A stretch of DNA of 64,000 bases from Haliotis asinina (lineage: Eukaryota; Mollusca; Gastropoda; Lepetellida; Haliotidae), in the NCBI RefSeq assembly GCF_037392515.1, contig NW_027133906.1, positions 208,096-272,095 on the forward strand. Reading direction: 5' to 3'. Under the pieces are notes generated by a model that saw nothing but the letters and a program-made list of their open reading frames with translations, searched no databases and was not told the origin of the DNA. The number at the start of each line of letters is the position of its first letter. Position 1 is the first letter of the stretch. The position numbers and the translations under genes are program-made. Below are positions 46,201-53,000 of this stretch, in pieces.

Positions 46201-46590
46201 TTAACACATGACAGATGCTTATGTGCTTATAACCCAAGCATCAAAGGACTGGCCAATGTGTAATTTCCTTTGATATTAGCCTCAAAATTAAATGTCAAAT
46301 GACATATAAAGACAATGCCAAGTTTAAAACAACGCTCAGTGTGATGGTCATGCAATTGCATTTAATAACAAAAGTAAAATTCTTTGATTCATAGCCAATA
46401 TATTTTGCGAAACAACTCAACGACCTAATAGAATTATTTGAAGGAGCAAAATGCAATTCTCTTAAATGAAGACACCAAGAAACACAAGATACAGCAGTTG
46501 ACAGTGATGAAGTTTCGGCAACTTACTGATGAAAGCAGCAGTTACGTGTAGTCCCACCAGGGAAGAAACAATGATGGTCAATGCGTTCAT
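33422..46590 (-). CDS. ENDOU: Secreted EndoU (PP11/XendoU) endoribonuclease, gene A
   Basis: Six exons: 46590-46527, 42396-42268, 38880-38676, 36904-36705, 35429-35203, 33646-33422. They join in phases 1,1,2,1,0 to a 349-aa protein, and all introns are GT-AG. Residues 1-21 are a signal peptide. Residues 27-61 are an SMB domain with eight Cys. Residues 66-92 are a Thr/Ser/Pro linker. The EndoU domain follows from about 93. The family cleaves RNA at uridylates using two His and a Lys. Here the motifs are GFEHVFVGE (E235, H236), GFHSWLRFY (H251) and GHFKK (K288), then GSSPVF and ILTRP, so an active Mn-dependent secreted enzyme is predicted. Length and domain order match animal PP11-like proteins. 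A TATA/Inr pair sits just upstream. Gene B lies upstream, in the same orientation. Inferred by eye; transcripts would confirm the exon joins. Confidence 0.92.
33665..34010. repeat. Two tandem palindromic elements
   Basis: Two successive ~165-bp units. Each has inverted arms and then a shared right part, 'caatgtatttatctyaccga ... ttaattttgaa'. In the second, 'gttcactggttgccaggggg' with 'ccatgggctcatgtac' pairs with 'gtacatgagcccatggcccc' and 'cgagggaccagtgaac', arms of about 36 bp around a 25-bp loop. They lie in intron 5 of gene A. Confidence 0.85.
34165..34580 (+). repeat. CCAAT-bearing dispersed repeat, copies 2 and 3
   Basis: Two copies, at about 34,170-34,290 and 34,435-34,575, share 'ccatcggtgtac'/'ccagtggggtac', 'agccaatcagaaa'/'cgccaattagaaa', 'gacattyatgtgtgaggtaa' and 'tctgtaatttccat'-type left flanks. 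The unit matches 4,765-4,880. Confidence 0.7.
34730..34855 (+). repeat. SINE2 copy, internally deleted
   Basis: Head 'cgaagatccgggttagattt', then a jump to 'gccatattgctagaatttta' and 'cataaaacttaactaacact'. Confidence 0.65.
35098..35185 (-). repeat. SINE1 head fragment
   Basis: B-box complement 'ggattcgaacccggc', then 'gtgacgagcgaacgcttcaa' and 'ccttgctaccccaccgcccc'. It lies between gene A exons 5 and 6. Confidence 0.8.
35203..35429 (-). CDS. ENDOU: Gene A exon 5 (EndoU catalytic His pair)
   Basis: 227 bp, acceptor 'aatctatttcag', donor GTAGGT. Phase 1 in, phase 0 out. It encodes residues 200-275 with SLWFEPYSRS, GFEHVFVGE (E235/H236) and GFHSWLRFYSEE (H251), then YLGYLKKVG. Confidence 0.95.
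35670..35765. repeat. Short foldback element
   Basis: 'taacttgataacgcccg' faces 'cgggccattatcaagcccg' and 'ttgttacg' across about 16 bp. It lies in intron 4 of gene A. Confidence 0.6.
36182..36336. repeat. Foldback element with long arms
   Basis: 'aacggtaacgctatttttca' plus 'gggca' is mirrored by 'tgccctgaaaaatagcgtta' plus 'ccgtt'. Inner arms 'aactgccc' and 'gggcagtt' flank a 9-bp centre near 36,255. The interior pairs only partly ('agaagcc'/'ggcttct'). Confidence 0.85.
36705..36904 (-). CDS. ENDOU: Gene A exon 4 (EndoU N-terminal lobe)
   Basis: 200 bp, acceptor 'atctgttgcag', donor GTGAGT. Phase 2 in, phase 1 out. It encodes residues 133-199: LFTHVNTAPLSKPIYKALME, LWDNYIP, EIDNFLDLA and YNYLVDQ. 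The matching exon of gene B is also exactly 200 bp with the same phases. Confidence 0.95.
36910..38195. other. Gene A intron 3, no other gene seen
   Basis: A plus-strand frame of 104 codons at 37,340-37,654 (with HICPCGTQED and several Cys) is antisense to the intron, has no recognised family and no splice support. No repeats stand out. Confidence 0.4.
38196..38262 (+). repeat. SINE1 head fragment
   Basis: 'gaggcctagtcgttaaagcg' and 'tccgggttcgattcacagg' are A- and B-box-like. Confidence 0.65.
38676..38880 (-). CDS. ENDOU: Gene A exon 3 (linker and start of EndoU domain)
   Basis: 205 bp, acceptor 'tatgatgcag', donor GTAGGT. Phase 1 in, phase 2 out. It encodes residues 65-132: the mucin-like linker TSPHTGAPAATTSSPGQNT and then NNIADVLWQVDPDKFDMADI. 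Gene B has a shorter linker at this position. Confidence 0.92.
39040..39190 (-). repeat. SINE2 fragment
   Basis: Tail complement '(gagt)n gagcgagtttagctgtatgc', then 'ctgtaaataatcgagtctgg' and 'cagtgatcaacagcatgagc'. It lies in gene A intron 2. Confidence 0.75.
39395..39690. repeat. Decayed flank of the 96-bp satellite
   Basis: Diverged short units such as 'gtctta(a)(g/c)tatgtgtcgcccctt' lead into the homogeneous array; probably old, mutated units at the array edge. Confidence 0.7.
39690..42267. repeat. 96-bp satellite in gene A intron 2 (about 27 copies)
   Basis: About 27 head-to-tail ~96-bp units beginning 'ccgatctcaccattgtgtct' with the words 'cgccctaaccgatgtgtctc', 'tcttcgccttacctgtgcac' and 'actttacctatatgctaatc'. 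The last unit runs without a break into the donor end of gene A exon 2 at 42,268. A 192-bp pair of units is repeated near 41,221, 41,413 and 41,605. Because 96 is divisible by three, the plus strand shows long open frames (up to 407 codons) that are artefacts. On the gene's own strand each unit carries three donor-like motifs. Confidence 0.97.
42268..42396 (-). CDS. ENDOU: Gene A exon 2 (somatomedin-B domain)
   Basis: 129 bp, acceptor 'cttctctctggcag', donor GTAAGATC, phases 1-1, the usual symmetrical form for SMB exons. It encodes SDDSCSGRC, GCQCNYICHKYGDCC and DFDYAC, giving the eight-Cys SMB pattern (C27, 31, 41, 43, 47, 53, 54, 61). SMB domains are small secreted disulfide knots that bind proteins. 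The last ~12 bp of the exon are part of the adjoining satellite unit. Confidence 0.95.
42770..42905 (-). repeat. SINE2 fragment
   Basis: 'tttgcgccgctgtaatcaat', 'ggcggcggtctgtaaatact' and 'cgaatctggaccagactatc' match the complement of SINE2. Confidence 0.7.
42906..43845. other. Gene A intron 1, part; no gene seen
   Basis: Holds a (GTGC)n microsatellite at 43,226-43,278. Other frames are not convincing. Confidence 0.45.
43226..43278. repeat. (GTGC)n microsatellite
   Basis: About eleven 'gtgc' units. Confidence 0.95.
43847..43985. repeat. Foldback MITE-like element, family M2
   Basis: Left end 'gggctccgtttcacaaaact' and right end 'agttttgtgaaacggggccc' are inverted repeats of about 20 bp. 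The interior 'gttacagtacaggaggtacg' matches 24,775-24,895. It has no coding capacity. Confidence 0.88.
43990..44530. other. Gene A intron 1, part; no gene seen
   Basis: Paired TGACGTCA palindromes at about 44,087-44,105. An 82-codon frame at 44,286-44,534 is unrecognised. Confidence 0.4.
44600..45122 (-). mobile_element. hAT-like DNA transposon fragment with BED finger
   Basis: Read on the minus strand, it starts near 45,122 with 'tagcggtgtaacaatagatt', a hAT-type terminus, followed by ATCGATAG palindromes in a subterminal region. A frame at 44,973-44,635 reads GVWNHFEFVKEDSTVENK, then VLKYSGNTTNLFDYWQRKH, which matches ZBED/hAT BED fingers (usual form 'VWKHF..V...C..C...L.Y.GNTTNL..HLQRKH'). 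The Cys pair and first His are altered, and the catalytic part is missing. It is an inactive 5' fragment inside gene A intron 1. Confidence 0.75.
45125..46510. other. Gene A intron 1, part; no gene seen
   Basis: A minus-strand frame at 45,384-45,572 contains 'AMLDPNY', loosely like the hAT 'LDPRY' block, but too little is preserved to call. The rest is AT-rich without features. Confidence 0.4.
46527..46590 (-). CDS. ENDOU: Gene A exon 1 (start codon and signal peptide)
   Basis: ATG at 46,590-46,588; 21 codons plus one base before donor GTAAGT. It encodes MNALTIIVSSLVGLH followed by VTAAFI, a short signal peptide for secretion. Phase 1 fits the SMB exon. This start was chosen because it lies about 20 bp after a TATA-positioned initiator and makes the only signal-peptide exon upstream with the right phase. 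Confidence 0.85.
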
Positions 46591-46607
46591 GGCGCTGATT
46601 TCGTGAA

Positions 46608-46643
46608 GACTGATTCGATGTCTTTGGAGCCTGCCTTTTTATC
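46608..46643 (-). promoter_or_regulatory. Gene A core promoter (TATA box and initiator)
   Basis: On the minus strand GATAAAAAGG (46,643-46,634) lies 30 bp before an initiator-like TCAGTC with its A at 46,611. The ATG follows 21 bp later. The spacing is textbook for a TATA-driven Pol II promoter. Confidence 0.65.
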
Positions 46644-46832
46644 TCGGCCAGTACATTAACAGTACATATATTTGCATAACGTTAGATAAAGAACCAGCAA
46701 GAATGGAATCACGAAGGAACCATATGTGTAACCGGCGACAGGTGGTCCGATGCGTGTAAAAACAATTTGAGACTTCCTGCAGTACTGCAATATGGCCCCC
46801 ATAAGCTCTTCTGGAAGATACATTAACGGTAC

Positions 46833-47022
46833 CCGTGAAGATCCGCGTTAGAATTGATCTTCAGTAACCTACGCTTGTCGTATGAGGCGACTAACGGAAT
46901 CAGTTGGTCAGGCTCACTGATGTGATTGATCGATATTTTTTATCACTGGATTGTCTGGTCCATAGACAGTTATTAGCTGGAATGTTGCTGAATGCGGCGT
47001 AAAACTAAAACACTCACTCAGT
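46833..47022 (+). repeat. SINE2 copy upstream of gene A
   Basis: Head 'cccgtgaagatccgcgttag', middle 'atcactggattgtctggtcc', tail 'gaatgcggcgtaaaactaaa' 'acactcactcag'. It lies about 190 bp upstream of the TATA box. Confidence 0.85.
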
Positions 47023-47077
47023 AAACGGCTAACAGGAAGTCAGTTCACAAATTTTAAATGCTTTTGACGAGCGCCAC

Positions 47078-47206
47078 CTGAGGGGTCTCCTTTCACGAAG
47101 CACTTAGGTGATCGCAAGTCACTAACGTAGCCTTAGATCAATGTTAAAGAATGGGAGTTAAGGTTAACCTTAGTAAAGGCTGCTTCGTGAAAGGAGCCCC
47201 AGGGCA
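47078..47206. repeat. Foldback MITE-like element, family M3
   Basis: Left 'gggtctcctttcacgaagca' and right 'gctgcttcgtgaaaggagcc' are inverted repeats. The interior, 'tagccttagatcaatgttaa', resembles the M1/M2 interiors. Confidence 0.85.
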
Positions 47207-47324
47207 GGATCCGATCGCCATTGTGCCAACAGGTCGCGTCATCACTATTTCACATTTCGAACATAAACGACGCTAAACGTGATTTAATCTTTTAGAAATT
47301 TTTGAGAGTTTTGTCGCTTATATT

Positions 47325-47513
47325 CTAGGCCTCGCACTTGTAGAGAATGTGCGAGTGTGCCATCTGTACATCGGGGCCCAGGTCACAAGTCAGTTGAGGT
47401 TGAGTAGCGATGGTGACGGAGAGTCCTTGGATGGGTGGACATGTTTGGCAGCCTGACCAATGATAGTCCATAGGACTTAAGCCCTGCCCAAGAACGAAGG
47501 ACATGTGACACAT
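47325..47513 (-). other. Unidentified minus-strand open frame
   Basis: A 62-codon frame with Cys-rich, even codon use, containing HWSGCQTCPPIQGLSVTIA and LTCDLGPDVQMAHSH. It lies between genes A and B in the same orientation. No acceptor upstream is convincing; on the opposite strand a strong donor, CTTTG|GTAAGTGAG, ends at about 47,528. It may be a relic or unrelated exon. I do not recognise the family. Confidence 0.25.
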
Positions 47514-47665
47514 GTGATCTCAACTTTGGTAAGTGAGTTTGTTGCCAAGGGCCTCTGTTCACCCAGCAATGAATGGTATAAGATGGCCATATGACTGTTT
47601 ACCTTCTAGCGCCTCAAATACAGCTTGTGTTAATTGGGTAACAATTGTTTCGCGTAATATGTACG

Positions 47666-47763
47666 ACCAGTGAAGGTCCGGAGTAGAATAGGACTTCAGC
47701 AACCCATGCTTGCGATAAAAGGCGATTATGCTTGCGATAAGAGGCGACTACACTCACTCACAC
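47666..47763 (+). repeat. SINE2 copy with large internal deletion
   Basis: The head 'gtgaaggtccggagtagaat' runs to 'gcgataagaggcgactacac', then directly into 'tcactcacac'. Confidence 0.75.
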
Positions 47764-47764
47764 A

Positions 47765-48595
47765 ATTTAGTATACAAAGTGACTGTTGGTGTGTTAGCCG
47801 GCGCAACACCACAGTATTCCTATCAAGATACGGTGGCGTGTAGTGGAACCAGTTGGGCCAAAGGTCAAGTGACACGACTTACACACATGACATGAAGACT
47901 GTGATGACGTTTACATAATACAGCTGTCAAGCGCCTAAAGTACTGTAAACAATGCTAGTAAATGGTTATCGCCTTGTATTGTCTCATCGCAACTCTAAAA
48001 TTTCAAGTAAGGTAACAACTACCTGGTTGAGATTTCCAGCTTTATTGAAATCACCAATCCAGTAAAATCGTTTTCAGAGGGGAAAGTCGGAAGAACTGGA
48101 CGGCCAGGTGTGTGAGAAAGCATGGAGACAGCACAGCACAGGTTAATGAATAAACAACTTTCTCGGCACTTGTGCGCGTGCTTCCCGAACACCTCCCTGT
48201 GCCTTTCTCTGGACTGCCCCCACGTAATAAACAGTGAACTGTGTCAATATTTTAATGATAGTTTGTTAAACAACTTATTTATTATTAGGACAATAATTCT
48301 GCAAAAACCTCACAGAGTTGGTATGATGTTTTGATTATGATCAGCGTTTCATTGAGTATGTTATGTCTATTTGTTTTCGAGCTAGACTGCAATTCATCGG
48401 TCTGCTTTCAGCCATGCACACGGACTATACACGCGTATACCGCATGCACGGGATTATTATGTTATGTAGAGCCTACACATCTCACACACAAAATAACTGA
48501 TATACTAATGGTCTATAGTACTGTTCAATTCTGACCTGGGTGCGAGACCAACTGCATAATTAAAGTCTGCTTCTTATTAGTGTTATTCGAACCAC
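47765..48595. other. Sequence between genes A and B, no gene seen
   Basis: Frames at 48,122-48,534 are short and unrecognised. Confidence 0.4.
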
Positions 48596-48597
48596 CG

Positions 48598-49165
48598 GCT
48601 GCCATGGCCAACCATTGTCAACCTCATCCATTTTAATTTACAATTGTAAGTCCTAAACCTTGTCAGAGATTGCCTCCTCATTTTATCATAAGCTACCATT
48701 GTCAACCATTATCTAACCAGCTCAACCATTACCTTTCTAAGCTTTACAAGATCCTCCAAGCCGTCAAGCAGTCACTAACGTAGTCAACCATTATTAACCC
48801 TCATCAACTCTAGTCCTTATCAAACCGAATCAGCCATTATCTATTACTTTCTCTTTTCTAGATACGCAATGACAAACCATACAAAACATTACCAACCAAT
48901 TATCTAGCCCAGTCAACCATCATGAGCTCTTTTCTACTCAACTGAACCATTGTGTCACATCTTAGCAAGTCGCCGCTTTATCGTCCTCAGCGAATTACAG
49001 CCTTGTCTTATGAAACCCGTCAGCTTCCTTTGTCTAACCTACATAATAGCTAGCCAACTCCTATCTAAGTTACTCTACCTTTGTCAACCCTTTCTAGTCT
49101 AGTCAACCATTGACAGACAATGCCTAAGTTTTTCAACCATAGCTTACCTTTATGAAGCCAGTCAC
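48598..49165. repeat. Decayed 'gtcaaccatt' minisatellite
   Basis: At least a dozen spaced copies of '(a/g)tcaaccatt(a/g)tc' in a CT/A-rich context, diverged and irregular (about 20-45 bp apart). An old tandem array. Confidence 0.7.
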
Positions 49166-49257
49166 CCATTGGCAAGTTTTAACTGAGCAGCGCAGATTCC
49201 GAAACAATGCACAGAAATAGCATTTCAAATAGTAAATTTTAGACTACATGTATTTGT

Positions 49258-49330
49258 TTTGTTAGTCGCCTCTGACGACAAGCATAGTCGCCTTTCATGG
49301 CAAGCACGGGTTGTTGAAGGGCAGGTGAGA
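49258..49330 (-). repeat. SINE2 head fragment
   Basis: 'ttagtcgcctctgacgacaa', 'gcatagtcgcctttcatggc' and 'aagcacgggttgttgaaggg' are the complement of the SINE2 5' part. Confidence 0.75.
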
Positions 49331-49592
49331 TGAGAAGGACAAAACATAAAGATATATCGGACACGAAATATCCACGAACCTAATTTTTCCCTTCAATATA
49401 ATTATTACACTGAACAGGTAGACTGGAATGCAGGCATCATTCCAGAATTGACGGACTTAAATATTCTCATGGCCTAGGCTACAAAGATGTATATACAACT
49501 GATATCGGACTTGTGATACTTGGCGGGCCATACGTTTGATAAGTAGAGTCTAACTTGAAACCACGGTATCCATCTGTTGTATAGTTAACTTA

Positions 49593-49748
49593 CCTGTGAA
49601 AATCCGGGTTAGAATTGGTCTTCGGCAACCCATGCTTGTCAAAAGAGGCCACTAACGGGATCACTGGATAGTCTGGTCCACACCCGAATACTTACAGACC
49701 GTTGTCATATAGCTCTAATATAGCTCGAAGAGGCGTTGATAAACAACG
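49593..49748 (+). repeat. SINE2 copy, internally deleted
   Basis: Head 'ctgtgaaaatccgggttaga', junction 'ctaacgggatcactggatag', then 'acagaccgttgtcatatagc'. Confidence 0.75.
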
Positions 49749-49850
49749 AAACAAAGAAATGTATAGTAATTTGCCAACGGTCCACAAGTATCGCACATTC
49801 CACGAAAGGTAATTTAAACAAAATCCAGTTTCTGCGGACATACTTTGATC

Positions 49851-49856
49851 TTTATT
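49851..49856 (-). terminator. Poly(A) signal of gene B
   Basis: AATAAA on the minus strand beginning 6 bases after the stop codon (49,865-49,863). It implies an unusually short 3' UTR. Confidence 0.6.
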
Positions 49857-49862
49857 CAAACA

Positions 49863-50081
49863 TTACGGAGAGGGGTAAGAATTGGTGACCACAATCCCTT
49901 GTCTGTGAGTCACGACACTGAGCGAGGTGTTGTCGATCTTATAACTGCAGGTGCCAGTGGTGTTGCTGAGAGCACAGATGGTGCTCAAGTTGATGTCAAA
50001 TATAGGACTGCTGCCGAGGAAAAAGCTAGTGGCAGCTGAGCTGGTGTAACTTGGCATTGTGAACACTGCTTCAACAAGGAA
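49863..50081 (-). CDS. Gene B exon 7 (EndoU C-terminal lobe)
   Basis: 219 bp, acceptor 'ctatattccag', phase 0, ends in TAA. It encodes FLVEAVFTMPSYTSSAATSF, then FLGSSPIFDINLSTICALSN and a C-terminal VVTNSYPSP. The Lys found in gene A as GHFKK is absent. The acceptor and first ~23 bp are repeated in the intron minisatellite. Confidence 0.92.
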   Translation of the reverse strand, partial: FLVEAVFTMPSYTSSAATSFFLGSSPIFDINLSTICALSNTTGTCSYKIDNTSLSVVTHRQGIVVTNSYPSP

Positions 50082-53000
50082 CTGGAATATAGAAGGTAGG
50101 ATGTTGTAATGATCCTACTGAGCACAGTAAACTCTGCCTTAAACAGGAACTGGAATATAGAAGATATGATGTTGTAATGGTCTTACTGAGCCTGCCTTAC
50201 ACAGGAACTGGAATAAAGAAAGTGTAACGGGTTTGGGGTGGCGGAACGTGGTTGTCAGGTTAATTGAGGTTTGGTTCCACCTCAACCGTTAGTTTACAAG
50301 ATATATGCAAAACGGATTAAACTCTAACCGATAAATAAAGTCAATGAAAATCTTTAATTTCTGTTGTTTGTTATTTCTACATATACTACGATTCAATTTA
50401 GAGATAGGCAAACTGCATGATGAACTGAAGGTTTGCTAGTCTAACGACTTGTCCATTACGACGGTCCAGAAAAATGTATTCTGCACTTTCTATATTTTTA
50501 ATTCTCCAGGGATAATTATTGTGCGCCAAGCATTGCTCACATTGGAGCACCGTAATTATTACAAATTCTGACGTATAACTCTAAAAAATACCTATGCAAC
50601 TGGGAAATTTCCTAAAACTTATCTCTGCACGAAAAATCAACAACTTACGTTGGCCTGTTATGTCTCCATCTGCTTCAGAACGAGAGCATGCTATATGTGA
50701 CGCCATTCTACTTCCGGTGACCAAGAAGCAGAAGCCGCCGTACGTTAGAGCGAGAAGAATGCAATCTTACATCCAAATAAGACGTGACGTTACGTAAAAT
50801 GGATTTACTGTTGCTAATACCACGTCCGGAAACTTGTCTGCGTGAGTAGTTTTTAATACTACTTTGTAACTTCGTAGATTTAATGTGTTAAGCAATCTCT
50901 GAATCAACGTAATCGCCTGGAGATCGCGGGACAATTCGAGCCTGCCTCTCGAGCGACTCATAACTGTTAGATCTCTTACGAAAAAATATATTAATTGAAC
51001 TTGAAGTTCAATAAACAATGTGATAAGATACAATCACATGACACTATCTCGAGAACGTGACACAAATGCTAAGTCCTCGATCTTTGATCACCTGACTATT
51101 ACAGAAGGTAAGATGTTGTAATTGTCTTACTGGGCACAGTAAACCCTGTCTTAATCAGGAACTGAAATATAGAAGGTAATACATTGTGGGCACTGTGCTG
51201 GGCACAGTAAACTCTGCCTTACACAGGAACTGGAATATAGATGGTACGATGCTTGTATGGCCCTACTGGACACAGTAAACCCTGCCTTAAACAGGAACTG
51301 AAATATAGAAGGTAAGACATTGTGATGGACCTACTGGGCACAGTAAGCCCTGCCTTAACCAGGAACTGGAATATAGAAGGTAAGATATTGTAATGGTCCT
51401 ACTGGGCACAGTAAGCCCTGCCTCAACAAGGAACAGGTATATAGAGTGTACGACATTCTAATGCTATTGCTGGGCCGACCACAATCGGGAACTGGGGTAC
51501 AGAGAAAAACACAATCGTGTTAGTTGTTTGAGCCTGCAACAATGAGAAAAAGAACTTTTGGAAAATGTACACTTGTTGCAGTAACCCAGAGCGTCAACTA
51601 GAACAGCAGAAAAAGCGTTTGAATATTGTGACCGGTTACTACGTCAAAAAGGACGTTTCAGCTGTTAATCCATGATACTGGACTGGAAGATCAACGATCC
51701 CCAAGTTCTTTGAATCGGTTTGTAGCCCAGGAGGTGCTAGGAGGTGACCAAATATTTGTCTGTACGGTGTAATGTGACTGATACACCTTCATCGAACCCT
51801 TTTGTATTAAACATTATCGATCTGAGTAATGCTACATGTGTTTTATTTCTTGTCAACCTACGTCTGTTTTCTTGGTGTATCCTCTGTAACGGATTCTGCC
51901 AGTTTTTTCTTCAAGATAGAATCGAACCCAGTTATGGGGCCCAATGAGATTGGATCCTCCCTCTTTGCCCATGACCATCATCTGAAAGCCTGTGACGTTA
52001 GACGTTGATCCGCTGCTTGTGTAGGGTTTAAACCAGAGATGGGTTACAGTGCGCCGGTAATCTGACAAGTTGCCGCTAAAATAGGCTGAAAAGTGAAAGT
52101 AGGTTTATACCATTCCGCAGCAGAGTTAGTTTTGTTTTATTGCAAAGTTATATTTGATCACCTCAAGTAAATTATGCCTAGTTAAGTTACGTTCTAAGCT
52201 TTTATTCCGCTTTTAGCAATGTTTCAGGAGGACACTCTGCAAATAGTTACACACAAGTCAGTTATGCAACAGGTGTCACCGAAGACTCAAACAAACACCA
52301 GGCGTTTCAGAATCATATGACTGTGGAGTGGAATCTCGGTTCGCTGACTTTGACAACACAATATCCGTACAGTGGTATGTGGAAAGAACGGTAAAATAGA
52401 AATTCTGGCATTGTTTTAGGCCTTTCCGTACACATCAAGCTGACACTCTGTGAGGTAACTGGAAATACTGCGGAAGCGGAGTGAGTTTAGTTTTACGCCG
52501 CATTCAGCAATATTTCAGCTATCTGCGGCGGTCTGTAAGTAATCAGATAATCCAGTGATCATCTGCATGAGCATCTATCTACGCGTTTGGGATACTATGA
52601 CATGTGTTAAGCAGATCCCGTTAGTTGAAGACGTCGGACATCGCAATCGCGAATTGCCTTTCAGGATCCGCTTACAGTGCGTTTGAATATTTCCACACAA
52701 TATTATGATTTCTGGTTCTTAGGTGCGGCCCTGCTATTCACAAAATATATGATCTTCGTGGATTTGGATTTTCCTTCTTTAGTAACCGGGGACCAACTGA
52801 TTTAACACAATGGGAAGACATTATTACTATGATCAGCCCTCTTCACGTTACCCCGTAACTCGTGTAAACTGAGCACACTCATAGTCTTCATCATATCATG
52901 TTGTATTCTTGCATAAGAAAAATCCTCTCTTGTGGAACTTACTGTTTTCAAGGAGATGCGCATGCGCCGTTCTTGTCACCTCGGACGTAAACAATGAATC

